Source: JADJNW01 sp964549655 (GTDB lineage: Bacteria > Bacteroidota > Bacteroidia > Chitinophagales > Saprospiraceae). Taken from it: DNA of 8,338 bases. Below are positions 1-6,433 of the stretch, one piece after another (position 1 is the stretch's first letter; each line of letters opens with the position of its first letter). Location of the stretch: NCBI GenBank assembly GCA_964549655.1, contig CAZJXN010000196.1, forward strand, positions 1 through 8,338, in the 5' to 3' direction. Under the pieces are notes generated by a model that did not search any database, was not told where the DNA came from, and worked only from the letters and a program-made list of their open reading frames with translations. Both the position numbers and the translations under genes were made by a program.

Positions 1-1
1 T

Positions 2-79
2 TTCAAAGAACTGGGAGGTCATTTTCACCTAACTAAAAGTGTACGGCTGGAAAAAATTTTCATCAAATTTAGTCAATAA
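2..79 (+). CDS. Possible C-terminal end of a plus-strand gene cut by the window edge
   Basis: One plus-strand frame is open from the left edge to a TAA at 77-79. It gives 25 residues ending VRLEKIFIKFSQ. The other two plus frames close at 30-36, so this is the longest, and its mix of charged and hydrophobic residues looks protein-like. If real, the gene converges on the cupin gene, with only 22 bases between the two stop codons. The piece is too short to assign a family, and a 25-codon open frame can occur by chance. A minus-strand start at 22-20 leading off the left edge is a weaker alternative. Confidence 0.38.
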   Translation, partial: FKELGGHFHLTKSVRLEKIFIKFSQ

Positions 80-101
80 CCACAATTGCCAACTTCAAAC
101 T

Positions 102-467
102 TTAAACTTTTTCCAACACCTCCCGCGTCCGCTCATTGCGCTGTTCTCCTGTGTTGAGCCTGCTTGCCGGTTCAAACAAAATGACACTCACTTCCTTTTC
201 CGCAACAGGTTTGTGTTCTACGCCACGCGGCACAATCAGGAATTCTCCGGCTTTCAACAGCACATTTTTATCCCGAAATTCCATGGTGAATTCTCCATCC
301 ACCACCAAAAACAATTCGTCTTCATCATCATGTTGATGCCACATAAACGGACCTTGGAATTTGACCAATTTCACCTGCTGCCCATTCAATTCCCCAGCAA
401 CGCGCGGATTCCAATAATCAGCAATCAGCGCAAATTTTTCTGTCAGATTTACTTTTTGAATATCCAT
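102..467 (-). CDS. Small single-domain cupin protein
   Basis: The 121-residue product is almost entirely one cupin_2 beta-barrel, presumably cytosolic since no signal peptide is visible. Cupin motif 1 spans about residues 39-58, with metal-ligand candidates His44, His46 and Glu51 followed by Gly58. Motif 2 spans about 74-85 (GEFLIVPRGVEH), with His85 as the fourth ligand candidate. The C-terminus carries the NTGxxRNERT-type tail I associate with a widespread family of stand-alone cupins of this length. Members are usually annotated only as cupin-domain or mannose-6-phosphate isomerase-like proteins, and no substrate can be assigned. The ATG at 467-465 fits the usual start of the family. The gene follows the MutS-like gene by 36 bases on the same strand and could be co-transcribed. 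That gap is filled by an octamer repeat array, whose GGAGG lies too far away (about 16 bases) to be a normal ribosome binding site. Confidence 0.9.
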   Translation of the reverse strand: MDIQKVNLTEKFALIADYWNPRVAGELNGQQVKLVKFQGPFMWHQHDDEDELFLVVDGEFTMEFRDKNVLLKAGEFLIVPRGVEHKPVAEKEVSVILFEPASRLNTGEQRNERTREVLEKV

Positions 468-481
468 ATTTTTAGAATTTT

Positions 482-513
482 ATCCTCCTATCTTCCCATC
501 CTCCTATCCTCCT
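482..513 (-). repeat. Octamer tandem repeat, four units, upstream of the cupin gene
   Basis: There are four contiguous 8-base units. On the minus strand they read AGGAGGAT, AGGAGGAT, GGGAAGAT, AGGAGGAT. The array overlaps the end of the MutS-like gene (its stop is at 506-504) and ends about 15 bases before the cupin start. The same unit order, with 30 of 32 bases identical, occurs in the array at 3801-3832. A dispersed repeat family is therefore more likely than chance low complexity. Confidence 0.8.
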
Positions 514-2285
514 ATTATCCCCATTTTCCGCATCAAAAACGTCGCATTGCGATTCTGCGCCGTGCCGGTTTTCAATTTATAATCAAAAATCAATTCCTCA
601 CCGGCGATGATGCTTTCAAAACACAAATTGCCCAACTGTTCCGGAAATTCTGTTTCCATTTTCGACAATTCAATGTCGTGCGTGGCGAGCAAACTGACGC
701 TGTTAAAATGAAGTAATTTTTTCACTAATTGTTGACTTCCATATAATTTATCATCCGAATTTGTACCTCTAAGTACCTCATCCAAAAGCACTAACGCATT
801 TGAATTTTCTGATAAATGTTGTAAAATCGTTTGCAATTTCCGCAACTCTGCAAAAAACAGCGACACATTATCTTGCAACGAATCCGACTGGCGCAGCGAA
901 CTGTAAATGTCCATCGCTGTACCTTCAAAATGCGTGGCACACACGGGCGCACCGCAACGAGCGAGCAACACATTCATGCCGACCGTGCGCAAAAACGTGC
1001 TTTTGCCCGACATATTAGAGCCGGTAATCAGGTATAATGTTTTATTTTTTCCGATTTGAAAATCATTACTCACGCGCTGGTGCGCAGGCATTAGCGGATG
1101 TGCGAGCGCCGTCGCTTCGATATAAGGCGTGCCCTCTGTGAGTTTTGGAAAGATAAAAGCAGGATTATTAAAGTGGAAAGTCGCCAGCGAATTCAACAAT
1201 TCTATTTCTCCAACAGCGTGCAACCAGCGGCGCAGCTTATCCCGATTCGCAACTTTCCACTGTTCCAACCAAAAAACGCATTGCAAATCGTACACAAACA
1301 AGCCGGTAAACAGGGTGTAAATAATCATATTCAAACGCTGGTCAAAAAAATTCGCTATACGCCCCAATCGCTTGAGTTCCTGATGCGCTTCCATTGTTTC
1401 GTCATATATTTTCTGTAAAATATTCGTATTAAAGTTTTCTTGATTTATCAATGTAAATAACTCCGCAAAAACACCCAGCGATTCTACATTTTTAGAAACC
1501 GCCGCATGAATCTTCGTGATTTTCATGCCATACCGACCCGCGATAAAAAAATTCAAAATAAATACAAACGAAAAAAATGTAAAATTGAATGTAACAATTC
1601 CATAAATCAACGAAGCCAGAGCCAATGCAGGCATCAAAATCCGAACCACTCGAATGTATGTAGCATAATAAAATTCCGGAGCACTTTCCGCCCAAGCCAA
1701 CAAGCGCGCATGGTCAGGCGGATTGCTGCGCGTACGCAACGCTTGTGCGAGAAACGTTTGCCGAAAATCTACTTTTGCAGCTAATTTTTGAATGGTAATT
1801 TGTTGATTTTCAATGGTTTGAATATCCTTAAATGGCTTTTTCAAAACGCTTGCCAATCGGCTTTCGCCCAAATTAGTTGCCGTTCGATTGAGCAAATGAA
1901 ACATGGAGCGCGGTCCAAAAATATCCAAATCCAATAAATAACTTTCGTCACTTTCAAAAACACTTCCGTCATTTAGATAAGAAGGTTCATTTTTTAAAAT
2001 AGTTAATTCATTTCCATTAATACGAATCAAGTGGCGCATCACTTCGCGGCGGTCGAGTAGTTTTTCATTATATTTCACTAAAAACAAAAAACTTGCAAAC
2101 AAGCCGATTGCCGCCACCAGCCAGCCGTATTGAAATTCGCTTTTAAAAAAGAAATAAATACACGTAGCCAATATTATAAAAATTGCCAACCGTGCCCAGC
2201 CCAGCCAAAAAATATGGGTGTTGAGTTCGTCATTGACAGCTTCGTATTGGGTTTTTCGGTTGGTATAAAATTCAGTCAGGTTCAT
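504..2285 (-). CDS. Membrane-anchored MutS-like ATPase (MutS-related protein)
   Basis: The 593-residue protein has the MutS core and ATPase domains but lacks the N-terminal mismatch-binding and connector domains of true MutS (about 850 residues). Hydrophobic segments at about 27-47 and 52-70, and again at about 214-250, predict membrane anchoring. A further hydrophobic stretch at 318-340 may belong to the core fold. The MutS clamp/lever start is recognisable at 119-137 (DLDIFGPRSMFHLLNRTAT). The ABC-type ATPase is intact: Walker A GSNMSGKST at 422-430, the DNVSLFFAEL segment at 472-481, Walker B LVLLDE at 498-503, a D-loop-like GTNSDD at 507-512 and the switch histidine in ATHD at 534-537. 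Such proteins are common in Bacteroidota and are often labelled DNA mismatch repair protein, but repair is not supported by the architecture; the function is unknown. The final two codons and the TAG lie inside an octamer repeat, so the C-terminal Gly-Gly may be repeat-derived. The cupin follows at 36 bases. Confidence 0.92.
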   Translation of the reverse strand: MNLTEFYTNRKTQYEAVNDELNTHIFWLGWARLAIFIILATCIYFFFKSEFQYGWLVAAIGLFASFLFLVKYNEKLLDRREVMRHLIRINGNELTILKNEPSYLNDGSVFESDESYLLDLDIFGPRSMFHLLNRTATNLGESRLASVLKKPFKDIQTIENQQITIQKLAAKVDFRQTFLAQALRTRSNPPDHARLLAWAESAPEFYYATYIRVVRILMPALALASLIYGIVTFNFTFFSFVFILNFFIAGRYGMKITKIHAAVSKNVESLGVFAELFTLINQENFNTNILQKIYDETMEAHQELKRLGRIANFFDQRLNMIIYTLFTGLFVYDLQCVFWLEQWKVANRDKLRRWLHAVGEIELLNSLATFHFNNPAFIFPKLTEGTPYIEATALAHPLMPAHQRVSNDFQIGKNKTLYLITGSNMSGKSTFLRTVGMNVLLARCGAPVCATHFEGTAMDIYSSLRQSDSLQDNVSLFFAELRKLQTILQHLSENSNALVLLDEVLRGTNSDDKLYGSQQLVKKLLHFNSVSLLATHDIELSKMETEFPEQLGNLCFESIIAGEELIFDYKLKTGTAQNRNATFLMRKMGIIGG

Positions 2286-2407
2286 TATGATTTTTTAAAT
2301 AGTAATGAACGTAAGCTCCACGGTTATAATTTTATCAAATCCCAAATAGCTTGAGCAACAGTTTAATAAGTTACGTTATTTACACGAGCAAAGTAGAATG
2401 GTCCTTT

Positions 2408-2707
2408 TCAGACATAAATGGTTGATTGTAAAATTTGCTGTTTGTAGTAAGGCTTGATATATTTTTCCCGACAGATATCTACTTTTTTTTGAAATTTGGA
2501 CTTCACGATGAATTTAATTCTGGCTTTTTTTTCAGCCAAATCCGCCGTGTTGGGTTCAAATTCTATCATTAAATCAATGTCACTTTTGTCCGTTTGCTCA
2601 TTGCGTGCATAAGAACCAAATAACCCCAACTTAATAATTTGAAATTCTTGTTTCAACATTACTTTCTGCTCTGCTAAAAATTGTAATATTTCTTCTTTCG
2701 TTAACAT
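2408..2707 (-). CDS. MNT-type nucleotidyltransferase, MntA-like, without HEPN partner
   Basis: The 99-residue protein is a minimal nucleotidyltransferase of the DNA polymerase beta superfamily. The hallmark GSX10DXD is complete: Gly31-Ser32 in LGLFGSYAR, then Asp43 and Asp45 in SDIDLMIEF. Asp77 in KKVDI is the likely third metal-binding aspartate. The C-terminal pattern, an IKPYYKQQIL segment then IYV, is typical of the family. In characterised MntA/HepT modules this protein is the antitoxin that AMPylates a HEPN ribonuclease encoded next to it. Here no HEPN gene is adjacent: moaA lies upstream and the MutS-like gene downstream, and the flanking gaps of 96 and 122 bases are too short for one. 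It may be a solitary antitoxin relic, act on a distant HEPN protein, or modify another target. All catalytic residues are present, so it need not be dead. A candidate promoter lies directly upstream. Confidence 0.9.
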   Translation of the reverse strand: MLTKEEILQFLAEQKVMLKQEFQIIKLGLFGSYARNEQTDKSDIDLMIEFEPNTADLAEKKARIKFIVKSKFQKKVDICREKYIKPYYKQQILQSTIYV

Positions 2708-2732
2708 CTGCTTATTTTCATTATTGAATTGA

Positions 2733-2763
2733 CAAATTAAACCGTTTTTTGATATAAAACAAA
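2733..2763 (-). promoter_or_regulatory. Candidate Bacteroidota promoter of the nucleotidyltransferase gene
   Basis: On the minus strand TTTG (2763-2760) is followed after 19 bases by TTAATTTG (2740-2733). This matches the Bacteroidota -33/-7 arrangement TTTG-N19-TAnnTTTG with one mismatch. Transcription would begin near 2726, about 18 bases before the ATG. The match comes from inspection of AT-rich DNA, so chance is possible. Confidence 0.38.
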
Positions 2764-2803
2764 TGAAAAACTTTGAACCTGTATTTAAACTTCCAAACGA
2801 TTT

Positions 2804-3796
2804 TCAACCCCCAATTGTCGCCATGGATTCACTCGCTGGCAATCCAAACGTCCGACTCTGCTCGGCTTCCCAACCGTCTTTGGCGCGATTGCCAACGGCT
2901 TCTAAAATACTGATAGTCAATTCGCTATCGCTTGCGCCAGCTCGAATTAAATCTCTCAAATTAAAAACACCACCATCATACAAACAAGTTTTCAAACCGC
3001 CTTGTGGTGTAATGCGCAAGCGATTGCAAGTGCCGCAAAACGTGCGCGTATAAGCTGCGATGATGCCAACGGTGCCGAGATGACCGGGAATTTGATAATT
3101 ATAAGCAGTAGAATTGGGTGGGTCGGGAATTTTATAAATGTCGGGAAAAGCAGTTTTCAAATGGTCGAGAATCGCGTGATGATGCCATTTTAAAGTCGTG
3201 TAATGAGCGCCTTCGCCGTTAAACGGCATTTCTTCGATAAAGCGGACACTGACGGGATAATTTTTGGTCAATTCTACCATCGGGATGAGGTCTTCGATAT
3301 TTTTATCGTCCATGACGACCGCGTTTATTTTAGTAGAAATTCCATGTTTTACCAACAAATGAAAGGTTTCCATCACGGTTTCAAATTCATCGCGGCGCGT
3401 GATTTCGTAGAAGCGATTGCGGTCAAGCGTATCTAAACTTAAATTGATGGAATCAATATTTAACTTTTTTAATTCGGGAATAAGTGGCGCCGTGAGCGTA
3501 CCATTCGTCGTAATATTTATTTTTTGAATGCCTTTTATTTGGCGCAAAGCCCCTAAGAAATCCATCATATCGCGTCGTACAAAGGGTTCGCCGCCAGTAA
3601 TGCGCACTTTTTCGATACCTAAATCCGCTAAAATTTGCATCAGGCGAAGCATTTCCTCATAAGTCAACAAGTCATTTTTTGGAAGGTATTTAATCCCATT
3701 TTCGGGCATACAGTAGAAACAACGCAGGTTGCAGCGGTCGGTCACAGCCAGCCGAACGTAGTTGACGAGTCTGCCATGATTGTCAAAAAGCTTCAT
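2804..3796 (-). CDS. moaA: GTP 3',8-cyclase MoaA (molybdenum cofactor biosynthesis)
   Basis: MoaA is a radical SAM enzyme that converts GTP to 3',8-cyclo-7,8-dihydro-GTP, the first step of molybdenum cofactor synthesis before MoaC. The 330-residue length is normal. The N-terminal cluster motif CNLRCFYC gives Cys22, Cys26 and Cys29. The SAM-binding GGEP is at 68-71 in RITGGEPFVRRD. The C-terminal second [4Fe-4S] cluster motif is C-x2-C-x13-C at Cys254, Cys257 and Cys271. The protein ends in the invariant Gly-Gly (MATIGG), the catalytic tail of the family. The ATG is immediately followed by the conserved KLFDNHGRLVNYVRLAVTDRC start. No other moa, moe or mob gene is in the window. The gene follows the esterase by 78 bases, nearly all of them occupied by an inverted octamer repeat whose base lies four bases before the start codon. 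No Shine-Dalgarno is visible there. Confidence 0.97.
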   Translation of the reverse strand: MKLFDNHGRLVNYVRLAVTDRCNLRCFYCMPENGIKYLPKNDLLTYEEMLRLMQILADLGIEKVRITGGEPFVRRDMMDFLGALRQIKGIQKINITTNGTLTAPLIPELKKLNIDSINLSLDTLDRNRFYEITRRDEFETVMETFHLLVKHGISTKINAVVMDDKNIEDLIPMVELTKNYPVSVRFIEEMPFNGEGAHYTTLKWHHHAILDHLKTAFPDIYKIPDPPNSTAYNYQIPGHLGTVGIIAAYTRTFCGTCNRLRITPQGGLKTCLYDGGVFNLRDLIRAGASDSELTISILEAVGNRAKDGWEAEQSRTFGLPASESMATIGG

Positions 3797-3800
3797 AATA

Positions 3801-3873
3801 AGGAGGATGGGAGGATGGGAAGATTGGAGGATGCTTGAGTTCTATCCTCCCATGCTCCCATCTTCCTATCCTC
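3801..3873. repeat. Inverted pair of octamer arrays, potential 30-bp stem, between esterase and moaA
   Basis: The left array (3801-3832) has four units: AGGAGGAT, GGGAGGAT, GGGAAGAT, TGGAGGAT. The right array (3844-3873) holds the same kind of units in inverse orientation. The 30 bases at 3803-3832 can pair with 3844-3873 at 25 Watson-Crick positions, with one further G-U possible in the minus-strand RNA, around an 11-base loop (3833-3843). The element begins right after the esterase stop and ends four bases before the moaA ATG. In a read-through transcript it would form a strong hairpin that could stop or stabilise RNA or hinder moaA translation. There is no U-tract, so a simple intrinsic terminator is unlikely. 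Confidence 0.8.
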
Positions 3874-3874
3874 A

Positions 3875-5635
3875 TTAGTACCGCCACGTTTTCAAATCCG
3901 CTCCTTTCGGCGCTCGCTTTTGCACTTCGGCGGTCCATCTTGGAATGAACATTCGGTGGTAGCGCAAGCGCGAGATAGCGTTGGGTTGCGTATGGTCGCC
4001 GTTCCAGCAGTGCTCGGCACGGTCGCCATAGTCCACCTCGCCATCGTAGTGCGGACTGGTCGTGGATTTTAGAAAATCTTCTGTTAAATAAACGGCGTTA
4101 TTCAAATAATAGTTGTCCATGTCGCCGCAGTAGATGTGGATTTTGCCTTGCAATTTCGGACCGAGTTTCGCCCAATCGCGTTTTAAAATATAGGCGAGGT
4201 CATAATTTTCTTTCCAATAATTCGCCACTTCTTTATCAATTTCACCGGTTTTTTTATCAAAAATGGGTTTCGGATAACCATCCTCCCCAACGGGCGAGTA
4301 CACGGCTTCCCAAATATCAAACTGTTGCCCAGAGCGACTTTTTGTACCCAACACCAATTCCCGATGATTAATATCTTGCACCATCGCCGAGACGTGACCG
4401 AGATAATTTCGTTGACCGGGACGAAGCGTTTTCCGAAACGGACCTTCTTGGTAATACGCATTTTTGTCGTCGTACAAATTCACGGTCGTGTACGCCCGAA
4501 AATCAATCGGGTCAGGACAAGCGCAGTAGCAGCCATTGTATTCATCTGGATAAAAAGTTTGCGCTGCCAACACTTCCCAACCGCCCGTGGAGCCACCATA
4601 CATAAACCGCGCCCAGCCCTCACCAATGCCGCGAAACTGCTGTTCGATATATGGAATTAATTCATAAGTGATAGCATCGCCATACGGACCGAGGTTTTCA
4701 GAATTGACGGCGTAGGAATCATCGTAGTATGGATTGGCGTGTTGAATTTCGATGGCAAGCACGCGCGGAAAATTTGGACCCGTCCACATTTTATAAAAAT
4801 CGTAGGCTTCTTGCGCTTCGATGCGGTTATAACATTTTAAATTAAAACGCTTACTATCCACGCAAGGCTTGGACGTATCCGGTGGCGTTTCGCTAAAACC
4901 ACCAAAGTTATCCGGAAAATGCCCATGAAAAATGGCGAGTGGATATTTCACATTTGGATGCGAATCCCAACCTTCTGGAAGCAGCACGTGTGCGCCGAGG
5001 TAAAAATCACGTCCCCAAAATTTGGAGAGCCGTTCGCTTTTAATTTTAATGTGTTTGATGTATTTTGTATCCTTTGGCGTAGGAATGGTATCAATTTCCT
5101 GATCCAGTAAAATTTCAATTTTATTATTTTTTTTCGGGTCGAAGGAAATTTTTACTGGTTTGCTGTATAAATTACCCGGTGCTTGGTTCCACTGCTGCCC
5201 TTCGCCTCGGTCCATCGGCAGTTTTACGGTCTTTCCATCCGAGCGTTTGAATGTCTCATACTTATGCAAAAGTGCTTGTACGTAATAGTCACCAGCGGGG
5301 ACGTTTGCCAGACTTTGAATTGGATAACCGAACATTTCAGAATGGAACGTTTGTGAAGTTCCAGTTTTCCAATTTTCCACGTCTATTCCAAATGCCTGTT
5401 GCGTTTCTGGTCCGTCACTGATTTGGTTGCGCGGCTCGGCTTTGTCATTGTCAGAAAGCATTAGCATCAAGCGTCCGTCGAATTGTTCGCCTTTTTCTTT
5501 TGGAAAGGTGATGGAAAAGGCAGCCGTGGATGAACGGGTTTCGTCGCTATTGGTATCGGTACAAGCGACCAGCAGCGATAGAATCAGTACTAATGTAAAA
5601 TGGGTGTACGAAAAAAAGAGTTTTAGGTGTATCAT
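3875..5635 (-). CDS. Lipoprotein with C-terminal esterase-like alpha/beta hydrolase domain
   Basis: The 586-residue product is predicted to be an exported lipoprotein. A hydrophobic signal segment (about 4-22) ends in the lipobox LVAC with lipidated Cys25. Residues about 38-190 look like an all-beta N-terminal domain. From about 210 a hydrolase domain resembling the putative esterase family (enterochelin esterase/antigen 85 type) is visible. It has the beta-strand and oxyanion region YPLAIFHGHFP (231-241) and the nucleophile elbow GGSTGG with Ser349 in G-x-S-x-G. Acid candidates are Asp505 or Asp507 in CGDMDNYYL, and histidine candidates are His542 or His548 in AEHCWNGDH. The substrate is unknown; sugar esters, siderophores or peptides are all open. 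Its position after two lipoproteins does not decide this. A candidate -7 box and a dyad operator lie about 75 bases upstream. The ATG at 5635 puts the signal peptide at a normal position. Confidence 0.88.
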   Translation of the reverse strand: MIHLKLFFSYTHFTLVLILSLLVACTDTNSDETRSSTAAFSITFPKEKGEQFDGRLMLMLSDNDKAEPRNQISDGPETQQAFGIDVENWKTGTSQTFHSEMFGYPIQSLANVPAGDYYVQALLHKYETFKRSDGKTVKLPMDRGEGQQWNQAPGNLYSKPVKISFDPKKNNKIEILLDQEIDTIPTPKDTKYIKHIKIKSERLSKFWGRDFYLGAHVLLPEGWDSHPNVKYPLAIFHGHFPDNFGGFSETPPDTSKPCVDSKRFNLKCYNRIEAQEAYDFYKMWTGPNFPRVLAIEIQHANPYYDDSYAVNSENLGPYGDAITYELIPYIEQQFRGIGEGWARFMYGGSTGGWEVLAAQTFYPDEYNGCYCACPDPIDFRAYTTVNLYDDKNAYYQEGPFRKTLRPGQRNYLGHVSAMVQDINHRELVLGTKSRSGQQFDIWEAVYSPVGEDGYPKPIFDKKTGEIDKEVANYWKENYDLAYILKRDWAKLGPKLQGKIHIYCGDMDNYYLNNAVYLTEDFLKSTTSPHYDGEVDYGDRAEHCWNGDHTQPNAISRLRYHRMFIPRWTAEVQKRAPKGADLKTWRY

Positions 5636-5707
5636 ACTATCTTAATTTGCTGATTAGACAGCGCATCAAGATTTAAATTTCCTGCTTTTTTCAGATAATT
5701 AGGCAGC

Positions 5708-5715
5708 CAAAATTA
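5708..5715 (-). promoter_or_regulatory. Candidate -7 promoter box of the esterase gene
   Basis: The minus-strand TAATTTTG matches the Bacteroidota -7 consensus TAnnTTTG exactly. It lies about 73 bases before the esterase ATG and would give a leader of roughly 65 bases. No TTG is found 17-23 bases upstream, so the promoter would be weak or activator-dependent. An exact 8-mer of this kind can occur by chance in AT-rich DNA. Confidence 0.4.
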
Positions 5716-5726
5716 CCAAATGGTAA
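5713..5726. promoter_or_regulatory. Perfect dyad TTACCA-AA-TGGTAA, candidate operator
   Basis: The sequence TTACCAAATGGTAA is a perfect 6-base inverted repeat with a two-base centre. It overlaps the first bases of the TAATTTTG box on the minus strand. This placement would let a dimeric repressor block the esterase promoter. No regulator gene is adjacent and I do not recognise the site as that of a named family. Confidence 0.42.
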
Positions 5727-5965
5727 GAAATGTTTTATTGAGTTTTTTTTGATTCGATTTAATGGGTTGGGACACTTTTACAACAGCGTTGCCAAATCCA
5801 GTTTTAAAAAGAAGAAAAAGAAGAATTATTTAAAATTCTACCTTACTCTTTAATGTTATTGCTAATTTTTTGTAATGTAGTCATAAAAAAGCCTTCTTGT
5901 ACATCATATTCAAAATTCTCTATTTACTCCCAAACTACAGAATGGCAGGTTAATAGTTATAGGTA

Positions 5966-6331
5966 TTAGCCAACTTTGTTTTTGACCACCACGTACTGCC
6001 GCACTAATTGTTCTTTACCCGTCACATCCGTGCCTGTCAAAATCACTAAATACTCTCCATTAGCTGGAAAAAAAGTGTAAGGTGTAGCATCGGTAGAGAT
6101 AGCAGCTTGTCCATTTGCATCTGTGTAGCCAAAATCCCATTTGTAAGATTGAAAGCCTCTTGATAAATTGGCGAAAGCCACATAACCAGAGACAGTCGTG
6201 CTCTCCCGATAGGTAAAATCCAATAGGATCTCTACTTTTTCCGGTTTGGCAAATGGTTCAGGACGGTCAACAGCCGTCTTTTCGCAACCCCATACCAACA
6301 GGATTACAACTATAATGTATATTTTTTCCAT
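5966..6331 (-). CDS. Small PKD-like lipoprotein (left member of a paralogous pair)
   Basis: The 121-residue product has a short hydrophobic signal segment (4-15) ending in VWGC, with the presumed lipidated Cys16 followed by Glu17. An acidic residue after the Cys is common in Bacteroidota lipoproteins, some of which are surface-exposed. The mature part is a single beta-sandwich of PKD type: ILLDFTYR at 35-42, the WDFG core at 65-68, and FFPANGEYLVILTGTD at 87-102, the usual last strands. No catalytic motif is seen, and a binding or structural role is inference only. It shares ILLDFTYR and the FFPANG-x-Y pattern with the neighbour encoded 75 bases upstream, so the two probably arose by duplication. 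Trp at lipobox position -2 is unusual. The order and size of the pair are clear, but the family has no function that I recognise. Confidence 0.82.
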   Translation of the reverse strand: MEKIYIIVVILLVWGCEKTAVDRPEPFAKPEKVEILLDFTYRESTTVSGYVAFANLSRGFQSYKWDFGYTDANGQAAISTDATPYTFFPANGEYLVILTGTDVTGKEQLVRQYVVVKNKVG

Positions 6332-6401
6332 ACAGTAGCCTTTTTCTTCCTAAATATAGATTAAATATGTGAAATAAGCAATATGGAAAGTTATAATCAT
6401 T

Positions 6402-6433
6402 CAAAATTAAGGAAAATTAGTAATGGTAATCAA
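6402..6433 (-). promoter_or_regulatory. Candidate promoter for the left lipoprotein gene
   Basis: On the minus strand TTG (6433-6431), inside the last codons of the upstream lipoprotein gene, is followed after 21 bases by TAATTTTG (6409-6402). The TAA stop codon of that gene forms the start of the -7 box. The element fits TTG-N17-23-TAnnTTTG and would start RNA near 6395, about 64 bases before the ATG. If real, the two paralogues can be expressed separately. Confidence 0.38.

Larger units (their letters stand above)
5636..5965. other. Gene-poor 330-base spacer upstream of the esterase
   Basis: This is the longest stretch without a gene. It is very AT-rich and holds no open frame with a recognisable product; a 13-codon minus-strand frame near 5882-5841 is too short to support. 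It contains the candidate esterase promoter and dyad, plus a second AT-rich dyad AGAATT-N6-AATTCT at 5822-5839 next to an A/G-rich run (5807-5825). A weak stem, GGTTAATA/TATTAGCC (5948-5955 with 5964-5971), surrounds the lipoprotein stop codon but has no U-tract. I see no RNA gene or mobile-element end. Confidence 0.6.

Noticed and set aside
484..488. GGAGG of the octamer array as Shine-Dalgarno for the cupin gene
   Set aside because: It lies about 16 bases from the ATG, too far for efficient pairing, and Bacteroidota rely little on this motif.
39..716. Plus-strand open frame of 225 codons across the cupin gene and the end of the MutS-like gene
   Set aside because: It runs antisense over two clearly recognisable genes, crosses the repeat array and has no domain-like composition.
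2763..3053. Plus-strand 96-codon frame starting upstream of the moaA 3' end
   Set aside because: Most of it is antisense to the conserved C-terminal cluster region of moaA, and the product has no recognisable features.
3801..3873. Hairpin as a plain intrinsic terminator
   Set aside because: There is no U-tract after the stem on either strand, and the stem is built from a dispersed repeat, so another explanation is more likely.
3797..3874. Molybdenum cofactor riboswitch ahead of moaA
   Set aside because: The whole spacer is accounted for by the inverted octamer arrays, and none of the conserved layout of that riboswitch is visible.
5764..5790. GGTTGGGACACTTTT-like stretch as an insertion-sequence end
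   Set aside because: No matching inverted end, target duplication or transposase remnant is present in the window.
5841..5882. Minus-strand 13-codon open frame (MTTLQKISNNIKE) in the spacer
   Set aside because: It is too short, has no ribosome binding site or homology I recognise, and is expected by chance in AT-rich DNA.
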